This document shows, piece after piece, positions 37,178-45,535 of a stretch of 64,000 nucleotides of DNA. Source of the stretch: Oricola nitratireducens (GTDB lineage Bacteria; Pseudomonadota; Alphaproteobacteria; Rhizobiales; Rhizobiaceae); the NCBI RefSeq assembly GCF_014904745.1, contig NZ_JACZCS010000008.1, forward strand, positions 186,001-250,000, written 5' to 3'. The stretch's first letter is position 1. Each line of letters opens with the position of its first letter. Both the position numbers and the translations under genes were made by a program. Under the pieces are notes generated by a model. The model ran no database searches and was not told the origin of the DNA. It was given only the letters and a program-made list of their open reading frames with translations.

Positions 37178-38707
37178 TTACGCGCGCTTCATCAGATGCG
37201 GCAACAAGGCGCCCGACGCGTGCGGGGTGACGACTACGCGCTTGTCGAACAGGATCGGCTGCACATATTGCAGCAGCGGGATCACTTCGCCTTCCTCGGC
37301 GATGTGCTTGTCCACTGCTTTCCAGCCGGCAATGCGCTTGGCTTCGTCCTTCTCGCCCCAGAGCGGCCCGATCATGTCGATCAGGTCCTGTCCGTCCCAC
37401 ACCGAGTGCGGCGAGGGGCCGAACATGGCAAAGCCCGTCGATGTCGTCGGATCGCCGACCGCGTTGCCCCAGTTGTAGAAGGCCGCGGGCGCCAGCTTGT
37501 CGGCCGCGCGCAGTTCGTAATGCTTGGCGATCTCGTAGACCTCGATCTCGGCCTCGATGCCGACCTTGCGCCAGAGGCCGACGATGGCCTGGATCATCTC
37601 GTAATCCTTGGGCTTGAAGCCCTTGGTGGTCTGGATCGTGAACTTCACCGGATTGTCGACCGAGTAACCCGAATCCGCCAGCAGCTTCTTGGAGAGTTCG
37701 GGATCGTAGGGCACCTTGATCGACGGATCATAGGCCTCGTATTCCGGGGTCTGCAGCGTATCGATCGGGACGCCGTAGCCCGAAAGCAGCTTGTCGATGA
37801 TCAGCTGTTTGTCGATCGCATGGCAGCAGGCAAGACGCACGTTCCTGTCCAGCATCACGTCGATATCGTTGATGAAGATCATGCCTATGTCGGAGATCGG
37901 CTTGGCGACGCCGGCAAGCGCCGGGCCGCCCTTCAGGCGGTTATATTCCTCGTAAGGCATTTCCAGCGTGACGTGGGAATTGCCCGATTCGACCTCGGCG
38001 ACGCGGCTGGCAGCGTCAGTCACGAACTTGATCGTCACCGTATCGAAGTCGGGCTTGCCGCCCCAGTAATTCGGGTTGGCCTTCAGGCGGACGAAGGCGT
38101 TGCGCTCGAATTTCTCGACCATGTAGGGGCCGGTGCCGATCGGTGCGGCCTCGAAGCCTTCCGCGCCGACCTTCTCGTAATATGCCTTGGGCATCACGTA
38201 GCCGGTCAGGAACGACATCCACTTGAAGATGGTCGGGTCGAAATTGATGACGTCGGCCGTGATCTTGTTTCCGTCGATCGAGAAGTTGCCGATATTGCCC
38301 CAGATGAACTGGATCGGGTTCCCGGTTTCGGGCTTGCCGGCGCGCTCCAGCGACCAGACCACGTCCTCGGCGCTGAACGGGCTGCCATCATGCCAGGTGA
38401 CGCCGTCGCGGACCGTCATGTGGATTTTGGTACGGTCGTCGTTCCAGCCCCATTCTGTGATCAGGCCCGGCGAAAAGCTCAGATCCGTGTTCTGGGCGAT
38501 GAACATGTCGAAGACGGACTGGTAGATGCCCTGGATCGTCGGATTCACTGCGGACGGGCCGACGGTCGGGTCCCAGGACGGCAGATTGACGTTGTAGGCG
38601 ATTACCAGTTCGCCGATATCGGCGGCTGAACTGGGGATTGAGAGACCGCCAAGCGCAATGCTGGCGGTGGTCATTTGCAGTAGGCTTCGGCGGCTCAGTT
38701 TGGTCAT
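37178..38707 (-). CDS. Extracellular solute-binding protein, family 5
   Basis: A 509-residue periplasmic binding protein of the SBP_bac_5 (DppA/OppA) family. The N-terminus SRRSLLQMTTASIALGGL resembles a twin-arginine signal, with cleavage near residue 29. The family signature near residue 65-110 (VFDMFIAQNTDLSF onward, WHDGSPFSAEDVVWSLERA) is intact. Family 5 proteins bind peptides but also opines, nickel and modified small molecules. Placement with desaturase-like flavoproteins and oxidoreductases suggests uptake of an aromatic or heterocyclic nutrient. Confidence 0.9.
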   Translation of the reverse strand: MTKLSRRSLLQMTTASIALGGLSIPSSAADIGELVIAYNVNLPSWDPTVGPSAVNPTIQGIYQSVFDMFIAQNTDLSFSPGLITEWGWNDDRTKIHMTVRDGVTWHDGSPFSAEDVVWSLERAGKPETGNPIQFIWGNIGNFSIDGNKITADVINFDPTIFKWMSFLTGYVMPKAYYEKVGAEGFEAAPIGTGPYMVEKFERNAFVRLKANPNYWGGKPDFDTVTIKFVTDAASRVAEVESGNSHVTLEMPYEEYNRLKGGPALAGVAKPISDIGMIFINDIDVMLDRNVRLACCHAIDKQLIIDKLLSGYGVPIDTLQTPEYEAYDPSIKVPYDPELSKKLLADSGYSVDNPVKFTIQTTKGFKPKDYEMIQAIVGLWRKVGIEAEIEVYEIAKHYELRAADKLAPAAFYNWGNAVGDPTTSTGFAMFGPSPHSVWDGQDLIDMIGPLWGEKDEAKRIAGWKAVDKHIAEEGEVIPLLQYVQPILFDKRVVVTPHASGALLPHLMKRA

Positions 38708-38746
38708 TATACGGCTCCCTGTTTTGTCATTATCGGTCTCGTCGCG

Positions 38747-40336
38747 TCAGGCCCCGGCCAGCTTCTGGCCGAGGTGATAGCCGGATCCGGCGCCGACGCC
38801 AGCGCCTGGCCAGACACCTGCGCCGATAAGGTGCAGGTTCTTGATGGGGGTGGCGCCCGAGGCTCGGCCAAGGGCGGGCCGGAAAAGAAAATGCTGCGAA
38901 AGGTGGTGACTGCCGCAGACCTGGTCGCCGCCAACGAGATTCGGATTGTCCGTTTCCAGTTCCAGCGGCGTGACGATGCGGCGGGCGATGATGTTCGAGC
39001 GGACGCCGGGCGCGTAACGGTCGAGAATGTCGAGCGCGCGTTCGGTCATCGGTTCGGCGGCCTCGGCCCAGTCGCACGCCGCGATCTCGCCTTTCGCATC
39101 GCCGGTGATCGTAGCGGGCGCCATGCGGACCTGAAGCCAGAGGACATGCTTTCCCTCGGGTGCCCGGCTCGGATCGACCGCAGTCGGCTGGCCGACCACG
39201 ATGACCGGTTCCGCCGGCAGAAGCCCCGCCTTGGCCTGCGCATAGGTGCGCGCCATCTGGTCCATCGAGGGGGCCAGATGCACATAGGCGAAGCGGGCAA
39301 GGTCTTCGCTTGCCGACCAGCCGGGCAGGGCGTCCATCGCAAGGTGGAGCATCATGGTGCCGGGCGCATGCGAAAACGCCCGCATTTTCCTGTCGTAGCC
39401 GGTATCGCCGGACTGGCCGGAGAGCAGCTTGTCGACGAGCGCGCCGGGTGCGACATTGGCGATTACAGCGCGGCGGGCAGTAATCTCGCGGCCGTCGGCG
39501 AGGACGATGCCCGAGGCCTGGCCGTCACGATGAATCACGCGTTCGACACGGGCGCCGCATTCGATGACGCCGCCCTTTTTCTCGATCATCGCCGTCAGGG
39601 CGCGGATCATGGTGTCGGCGCCGCCCTTGCCGAGGACCATGCCGAAGCTCTGGTTGGCCATCGCTTCGAGATAGGGAAACAGCGCGCCGCCGGCGATGTC
39701 GGGTGCGAAGTCGAGATGCATGCCCCAGGCAGCGAGCATGGCGCGCACCTGGTTGCTCTCGAAGGTTTCCGTCAGCCATGTGCGCGGTGACGACATCAGG
39801 AAACGGCCCAGATCGGCGCTTCCCGAAAAGCCCTTCTTGCGCAGTAGCTTGATGACAAAAGATGCAAATGCATATTTTTTCATCGGCATATTCAAAAGCC
39901 CGAACAGGTGCTCGGCCTCTGCGGGGAAATTGCCGACCAGGTCTTTCCATGTCTCGGCGTCGCGGGCCGAGAATGCCTCAATCCGTTTGGCGGTGACCGC
40001 CATGTCGGTGCTGACACCTAGCCACGATCCGTCGGGAAACACGCTGGCGAAACAATTTTCCACCGGCGCGAGTTCCAGCCCGTTTTCCTGCAATTCCGGG
40101 CCATACTGCCCGAAAAATGGCGATCCGGCGAAGAGAGAGAGATTCATTGCGCCCCAGTCATGACGGAATCCGGGGGCGCTGAATTCACCGGTCTTGACGG
40201 CGCCGCCGGGAATGGCGGCCTGTTCGAAAACGGCCACGCTCCAGCCCTTGGCCGCAAGATGCGCGGCGCAGGCGAGGCTGTTGTGTCCCGCCCCGATTAT
40301 GACTGCATCATAGCTGTTCTGCACAAAATGCTCCAT
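38747..40336 (-). CDS. Phytoene-desaturase-like FAD oxidoreductase 1
   Basis: A 529-residue FAD-dependent amine-oxidase/phytoene-desaturase superfamily protein. The dinucleotide fold YDAVIIGAGHNSLACAAHLAAKG starts at residue 9. The conserved late motif HLIGAGVWPGAGVGAGSG near the C-terminus binds the flavin. It is probably the first gene of the minus-strand importer operon, 39 bases before the binding protein. A paralogue is encoded divergently at 41235-42803. Neither sits with carotenoid genes, so a desaturation or amine oxidation of the imported compound is more likely. The reaction is unknown. Confidence 0.82.
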   Translation of the reverse strand: MEHFVQNSYDAVIIGAGHNSLACAAHLAAKGWSVAVFEQAAIPGGAVKTGEFSAPGFRHDWGAMNLSLFAGSPFFGQYGPELQENGLELAPVENCFASVFPDGSWLGVSTDMAVTAKRIEAFSARDAETWKDLVGNFPAEAEHLFGLLNMPMKKYAFASFVIKLLRKKGFSGSADLGRFLMSSPRTWLTETFESNQVRAMLAAWGMHLDFAPDIAGGALFPYLEAMANQSFGMVLGKGGADTMIRALTAMIEKKGGVIECGARVERVIHRDGQASGIVLADGREITARRAVIANVAPGALVDKLLSGQSGDTGYDRKMRAFSHAPGTMMLHLAMDALPGWSASEDLARFAYVHLAPSMDQMARTYAQAKAGLLPAEPVIVVGQPTAVDPSRAPEGKHVLWLQVRMAPATITGDAKGEIAACDWAEAAEPMTERALDILDRYAPGVRSNIIARRIVTPLELETDNPNLVGGDQVCGSHHLSQHFLFRPALGRASGATPIKNLHLIGAGVWPGAGVGAGSGYHLGQKLAGA

Positions 40337-40353
40337 CTCGCCCGGATTGATAA

Positions 40354-40367
40354 TTGCAAATGCATAT
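40354..40367. promoter_or_regulatory. AT-rich element in the divergent promoter region (possible MarR site)
   Basis: TTGCAAATGCATAT lies between the two divergent operons. It agrees at 12 of 14 bases with ATGAAAATGCATAT, the reverse complement of 57556-57569, and its 13-base core TGCAAATGCATAT recurs exactly at 39863-39875 inside the neighbouring gene. A MarR gene is encoded in the plus-strand operon. Function is inferred from recurrence. Confidence 0.4.
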
Positions 40368-40439
40368 AAATTTGTCTAGCGTATTCTGGTCACAGGAATG
40401 GGGCGGCCATGCGTGCCGCGCAGTACAGGGAGAGCCGAC

Positions 40440-41231
40440 ATGACTTCAGCGACTTTATTGGAAGATCTGGGCGCGATGCTGCTATCGGGCGGCGTGGACG
40501 TGGTTGACCTGACGGGACCGCTCGGCCCGGACACGCCGCTTCTCAAGTTGCCGCCGGAACTGGCGGTGGATACGCCGAAGATCGAGATCCACCGGATCTC
40601 GGAATATGACAAGGACGGGCCGTTTTGGGCCTGGAACTGGCTCAAGATCGGCGAGCATTCGGGCACGCATTTCGACGCGCCGCACCACTGGATCACCGGC
40701 AAGGACTATCCCGACGGCTATACCGACACGATCCCGATGCAGCGCCTGATCGCGCCCGTCAACGTGATCGACTGCTCGGCCGAGGTCGCCAAGGACCCGG
40801 ACTTCCTGCTGACCGCCGACGGCGTCAAGGCATGGGAAGCCGAGCACGGCGAAATCAAGTCGGGCGAATGGGTCGTGATGCGCTCCGACTGGTACAAGCG
40901 AAATGACGACGAGGCGAAATTCCTCAATGCCGACGAGAACGGCCCGCATTCGCCGGGACCCGATGTCGACTGCATCGAGTATGTCCTGTCGAAAGGCGCG
41001 ATCGGCTGGGGCAACGAGTGCATCGGCACCGATGCCGGCAAGGCCGGTGGCATGACCCCGCCGTTCCCGGCGCATAACCTGTTGCACGCAGCCAACCGCT
41101 ACGGACTGGCGAGTCTCTGCAATCTCGACAAGCTGCCGCCCAAGGGCGCGATCCTGATCGTTGCGCCGTTGAAGATCGTCAACGGAACCGGCAGCCCGAT
41201 CCGGGCACTGGCGCTGGCGCCGAAGGGCTAA
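40440..41231 (+). CDS. Cyclase-family hydrolase (isatin hydrolase/kynurenine formamidase superfamily)
   Basis: A soluble metal-dependent hydrolase of 263 residues. The HxGTHxDxPxH signature is present as EHSGTHFDAPHHW near residue 76, which provides the manganese or zinc ligands. Kynurenine formamidases are near 210 residues, while isatin hydrolases and relatives are larger, so this length favours the latter type. The start at 40440 follows GGGAGAG; an upstream in-frame start at 40398 has no ribosome site. It opens the plus-strand operon with a desaturase-like enzyme, a MarR protein and an IOR pair. Ring opening of a lactam or cyclic amide is a reasonable role; the substrate is unproven. Confidence 0.82.
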   Translation: MTSATLLEDLGAMLLSGGVDVVDLTGPLGPDTPLLKLPPELAVDTPKIEIHRISEYDKDGPFWAWNWLKIGEHSGTHFDAPHHWITGKDYPDGYTDTIPMQRLIAPVNVIDCSAEVAKDPDFLLTADGVKAWEAEHGEIKSGEWVVMRSDWYKRNDDEAKFLNADENGPHSPGPDVDCIEYVLSKGAIGWGNECIGTDAGKAGGMTPPFPAHNLLHAANRYGLASLCNLDKLPPKGAILIVAPLKIVNGTGSPIRALALAPKG

Positions 41232-41234
41232 GCG

Positions 41235-42803
41235 ATGGCGCGGTTCGATCATGTCATCGTCGGATCCGGCATCAATGCGCTGGTTGCCGCGGCGATGCTG
41301 TCGGGCAAGGGACAAAAGGTGCTGGTGCTGGAACGCGCCGGCACCCTCGGCGGCTGCATGCGCACCGAAGAGATTACCCTGCTCGGTTTCCGGCATGACG
41401 TGATGGCCGCGACTTTCGTGCTGTTCCTGACTTCTCCGGCCCATGCCGAGCTCGGCGCCGACCTGGCGCGGCACGGGCTGGAATTCTGCCACACGCCCGA
41501 TCCGACGGCCGTGCTGCGGCCCGACGGTTCCAGTCTCGTCCTGAAGACCGACCGGGCGGCGAATGTCGCCGCATTCAACGCCCTGGCGGCGGGCGATGGC
41601 GACCGGCATGCTAGCGATGTCGGTTCCATCGAGGCCGACGCTCCGTTCCTGTTCGCGCTTCTGGGCGGTTCGCTGTGGAGTTGGTCGACGCTGAAACTGA
41701 TGGCCGGCCAGGCCTGGAAGCAGGGGCTCAGGGGGCTTGCCGCCTGGATGGGCCGCGCGCTGGTTCCTGCGCGCGGCTGGCTGGAGACGACCTATGCGTC
41801 GCCGATGGTGCAGGCGTTGTGGGCCCCCTGGGTGCTGCATACCGGATTGACGCCGGAATCGACCTATTCCGGCCAGATGGGCAAGGTGATCGCTTTCGCG
41901 CTCGAAGCCGCCGGCGCGCCGGTGGTCAAGGGCGGCTCGGGACAGGCGACCGGGGCGTTCAAGGCGCTGATCGAGGAACGCGGCGGCGTTGTCCGTACGG
42001 GCGTCGACGTCGACCGCATCATTGTCGAGGGCGGCAAAGCCTGCGGCGTGCAAACGTCGGATGGCGAACGCATCGAGGCGTCGCATGTTTCCGCATCGGT
42101 CGCGCCGGGACAGCTTTACGAACGGCTGCTGCGCGACGAGGACCTGCCCGCCGAAAAGGCGGCCACGGACAGTTTTCGCCACGGGCGTGGCGATTTCCAG
42201 CTACATTACGCGCTGGACCGGGCGCCGGAATGGCTTAGCCCCGGTCTCGACCAGGTGGCGCTGATCCACCTGGCGGACGGGATCGACTCGGTTTCGAAAT
42301 CGGCGAACGAGGCCGAGCGCGGCATGCTGCCCGAAACGCCGACGATCTGCGTCGGCCAGCCACACCGGCTGGACGCGACGCGCTGCCCGGACGGCAAGGC
42401 CATTCTCTGGCTGCAGATCCCCGATGCGCCGCGCGTCATCAAGGGCGATGCCGCCGGCCAGATCGAGACCGGTCCGGAGTGGACGGAAGCGACCCGCGAG
42501 GCCTTTGCCGACAGGATCGAGGCGATCCTCGCGCGCCACATCAAGGATTTCGACAAGCTGGTCCTGAAACGCCGCGCCTATTCGCCGGCGGATCTCGCCG
42601 CGATGAATATCAATCTCGTCGGCGGCGATCCCTATGGCGGTGCCTGCTCCATCGATCAGTTCTTCATCTGGCGTCCGTTTTCCCATTCGGTCAACGGCGA
42701 CACCGCGATCCGCAATCTCCACCATATCGGCGCCTCGACCCATCCCGGGCCCGGCCTCGGCGGCGGATCGGGTTATCTGCTTGCGAAGAGGATGGGCGCA
42801 TGA
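41235..42803 (+). CDS. Phytoene-desaturase-like FAD oxidoreductase 2
   Basis: A 522-residue paralogue of the flavoprotein at 38747-40336, with FDHVIVGSGINALVAAAMLSG at the N-terminus, ERAGTLGGCMRTEE for the flavin ribityl region and HIGASTHPGPGLGGGSGY at the end. It begins three bases after the cyclase gene and overlaps the MarR start by four bases. Two different enzymes of this family in divergent operons imply either two oxidation steps on one compound or a heteromer. Confidence 0.82.
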   Translation: MARFDHVIVGSGINALVAAAMLSGKGQKVLVLERAGTLGGCMRTEEITLLGFRHDVMAATFVLFLTSPAHAELGADLARHGLEFCHTPDPTAVLRPDGSSLVLKTDRAANVAAFNALAAGDGDRHASDVGSIEADAPFLFALLGGSLWSWSTLKLMAGQAWKQGLRGLAAWMGRALVPARGWLETTYASPMVQALWAPWVLHTGLTPESTYSGQMGKVIAFALEAAGAPVVKGGSGQATGAFKALIEERGGVVRTGVDVDRIIVEGGKACGVQTSDGERIEASHVSASVAPGQLYERLLRDEDLPAEKAATDSFRHGRGDFQLHYALDRAPEWLSPGLDQVALIHLADGIDSVSKSANEAERGMLPETPTICVGQPHRLDATRCPDGKAILWLQIPDAPRVIKGDAAGQIETGPEWTEATREAFADRIEAILARHIKDFDKLVLKRRAYSPADLAAMNINLVGGDPYGGACSIDQFFIWRPFSHSVNGDTAIRNLHHIGASTHPGPGLGGGSGYLLAKRMGA

Positions 42804-43291
42804 ACGAACAACCGAAAGCCATCGACGAAAATGTCCCCGCGACGCCCCGCTTGGGCGAAATCGGGCTGCAGAATTTCGCGCCGTACCTGATGAACCGCAT
42901 CATGGGCCGCTACAATGCGAGCCTTCGCGATGAAATGGCGGCGCTCGGACTGACCACGCCGAAAATGCGCGCGCTCGCCGTGCTGTCGGTGATGGACGGC
43001 ATCCAGATTCGCAAACTGGCGGTCTACGCAGTGGTGGAGCAATCGACCCTGTCGCGCGCGCTCGACTCGCTGGTCGCCGACGGACTTGCGCGGCGGGAAA
43101 CCGATCCCGGCGACAGCCGGGCGGTGCATGTCTACATAACCGATGCGGGACGAACCGCCTTCGAGACGCTCTGGCCGCATATGGCGCAGAGCTACAGTCA
43201 GATGTTTGCCGGGATCAGCGGTGCAGAACGCCAGGCATTTGTCGGCACCCTGCAAAAGATCCTGTCGAATATCCGTAAACACGATTTTTAG
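42800..43291 (+). CDS. MarR-family transcriptional regulator 1
   Basis: A winged-helix regulator of 163 residues. The recognition region is VVEQSTLSRALDSLVADGLARRE (about residues 78-100), with the wing in DSRAVHVYITDAG. The start at 42800 overlaps the upstream stop in ATGA. It is embedded in the operon it probably represses. The AT-rich element at 40354 is a candidate operator, and the related MarR protein at 58903 has similar candidate sites. Confidence 0.88.
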   Translation: MNEQPKAIDENVPATPRLGEIGLQNFAPYLMNRIMGRYNASLRDEMAALGLTTPKMRALAVLSVMDGIQIRKLAVYAVVEQSTLSRALDSLVADGLARRETDPGDSRAVHVYITDAGRTAFETLWPHMAQSYSQMFAGISGAERQAFVGTLQKILSNIRKHDF

Positions 43292-43384
43292 GGAAAACCG
43301 CCGGGCCGCGCGCAAGCCGTCACATCGCCGCGACGCCGCAGGCGGGCCGACATAAGCATAGATACAGGGACGAGGACACCAGCG

Positions 43385-45535
43385 ATGGCCGAACGGTCTT
43401 TCAAAGCGGAAGTCAAGCACCTCAGGCTCGGCGACGGCGCAACCTTTACCGGCGAAGGCATTCTGGCGATTACCAAGGCGCTGCTCGAATGCGGCGTGGG
43501 CTATGTCGGCGGCTACCAGGGCGCGCCGATCAGCCATCTGATGGACGTTCTCGCCGACGCGGAGGATCTGCTCTCCGAACTTGGCGTGCGCTTCGAGGCG
43601 AACGCTTCGGAAGCCGCCGCGGCGGCGATGCTGGCGGCGTCCGTGCATTATCCGATCCGTGGCGCCGTGACCTTCAAGGGATCCGTCGGCGTCAATGTCG
43701 CCTCGGACGCGCTGGCCAATCTCGCCTCCTCGGGCGTGACCGGCGGCGCGCTGATAATCGTCGGCGAGGATTATGGCGAAGGCTCCTCGATCATGCAGGA
43801 GCGCAGCCACGCCTTCGCGATGAAATCGCAGTTCTGGCTGCTCGATCCGCGGCCGAACCTGCCGTCGATCGTCAAGGCGGTGGGGCAGGGTTTCGAACTG
43901 TCGGAGGCGTCGAACACGCCGGTGATGCTGATGGTGCGCATCCGGTCCTGCCACGTGACCGGCAGTTTCGCGACCCGCGACAACAAGCGTCCGCCGCTGA
44001 CGGTGCGCGATGCGCTCTCCGAACCGCGGCGCGATTTCTCGCGCGTGGTGCTGCCGCCGATGTCCTATGCGCATGAGCAGGACAAGATCAAGAATCGCTG
44101 GCCCGCCGCGGAAAAGTTCATCGTCGAGGAAGAGCTGAACGAACAATTCGGCCCGAAAGACGCGCCCGTCGGGATCGTGCTGCAGGGCGGCATGTACAAT
44201 TCGGTCATCCGCGCCCTGCAACGGCTTGGTCTCGCCGACATTCACGGCGATACCGAAGTTCCGCTCTATGTCCTCAACGTCACCTACCCGCTGGTGAGGG
44301 ACGAGTTCCTCGCGTTCTGCGAAGGCAAGGATGCGGTCATGGTGGTGGAGGAAGGCCAGCCCGAGTTCATCGAACAGGGCCTGTCCACGATGCTCTACCG
44401 CGCCGGCAGCCCGGTGAAGCTTCACGGTAAGGACATGCTGCCGATGGCCGGCGAATATACCGGCCAGGTGATGCTGGACGGGCTGACCGCGTTCCTGCGC
44501 GACGCCGCGCCGGCGCTGCTGCCGGACAAGGTGCGCGCGCCGAATGCCGAGGCGGAGCCGATTCCGGACCTGTCGAAGACCGTGCCGATCCGTCCGCCGA
44601 GTTTCTGCACCGGCTGCCCGGAACGGCCGATCTTCGCGGCGATGAAACTGGTCGAGCAGGAGAGCGGCAAGCACCAGATCACCGGCGATATCGGCTGCCA
44701 CCTGTTCGCGACGCTACCGCCGTTCGAGATCGGCGGATCGACCATGGGCTACGGCCTTGGCCCGGCCTCGAACGCGGCGTTCGACGGCGGCGGCGAAAAG
44801 CGGGCGATCTCGTTCATCGGCGACGGCGGTTTCTGGCATAACGGCCTGTCGTCCTCGATCGGCAACATGGTGTTCAACAAGTCCGACAGCGTCGCGGTGA
44901 TCGTTGACAACTACTACTCCGCGGCGACCGGCGGGCAGGATATTCCGTCGTCGCGGGCGGACAACCAGACCAAATCCACCAAGCATCCGATCACCGAGGC
45001 GCTGAAGGGTGTCGGTGTCGACTGGGTGCGTCAGGTCGACCGGACCTATGATGTCAAGAAAATGCGCGCGGTGCTGCAGGAGGCGCTGACGACCGATCAC
45101 AAGGGACCGAAGGTGATCGTTGCGTCGTCGGAGTGCATGCTGAACCGGCAGCGCCGGGAGAAGCCGCTGCGTGCCAAGGCGATCAAGGAGAAGCGCCGTG
45201 TCGAGGTGCCGCGCTTCGGCGTCGACGAGGATATCTGCACCGGCGATCACGCCTGCATCCGCCTGTCGGGGTGTCCGTCGCTGTCGCTGAAGCGGCTCGA
45301 CGATCCGCTACGCGACGATCCGGTGGCTAGCATCGACCAGAGCTGCGTCGGTTGCGGAAACTGCGGCGAGGTGGCGGACGCCGCCGTGCTGTGCCCATCC
45401 TTCTACCAGGCGGATGTGGTGCATAATCCCGGGCCATGGGAGCGCTGGCGGTCCAACCTGTCGGCTACCGTGATCGGCTGGCTGCAGGGCCGCCGCGCGC
45501 GTGGGCGAATCGAATTTGCGGAGATGGCCGAATGA
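43385..45535 (+). CDS. Indolepyruvate ferredoxin oxidoreductase alpha-like subunit
   Basis: A 716-residue thiamine-diphosphate enzyme of the IorA class. The pyrimidine domain is N-terminal. The ThDP-binding half contains FCTGCPERP, GDIGCHLFATLPPFE and GDGGFWHNG, ending in a GDG-N motif. The C-terminal ferredoxin domain has CTGDHACIRLSGCPS and CVGCGNCGEVADAAVLCP. It would decarboxylate an aryl 2-oxo acid to the acyl-CoA with ferredoxin. It overlaps its partner by four bases. Such enzymes occur in aerobic alphaproteobacteria; the substrate here, indolepyruvate or another arylpyruvate or arylglyoxylate, is not fixed by sequence. Confidence 0.88.
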   Translation: MAERSFKAEVKHLRLGDGATFTGEGILAITKALLECGVGYVGGYQGAPISHLMDVLADAEDLLSELGVRFEANASEAAAAAMLAASVHYPIRGAVTFKGSVGVNVASDALANLASSGVTGGALIIVGEDYGEGSSIMQERSHAFAMKSQFWLLDPRPNLPSIVKAVGQGFELSEASNTPVMLMVRIRSCHVTGSFATRDNKRPPLTVRDALSEPRRDFSRVVLPPMSYAHEQDKIKNRWPAAEKFIVEEELNEQFGPKDAPVGIVLQGGMYNSVIRALQRLGLADIHGDTEVPLYVLNVTYPLVRDEFLAFCEGKDAVMVVEEGQPEFIEQGLSTMLYRAGSPVKLHGKDMLPMAGEYTGQVMLDGLTAFLRDAAPALLPDKVRAPNAEAEPIPDLSKTVPIRPPSFCTGCPERPIFAAMKLVEQESGKHQITGDIGCHLFATLPPFEIGGSTMGYGLGPASNAAFDGGGEKRAISFIGDGGFWHNGLSSSIGNMVFNKSDSVAVIVDNYYSAATGGQDIPSSRADNQTKSTKHPITEALKGVGVDWVRQVDRTYDVKKMRAVLQEALTTDHKGPKVIVASSECMLNRQRREKPLRAKAIKEKRRVEVPRFGVDEDICTGDHACIRLSGCPSLSLKRLDDPLRDDPVASIDQSCVGCGNCGEVADAAVLCPSFYQADVVHNPGPWERWRSNLSATVIGWLQGRRARGRIEFAEMAE

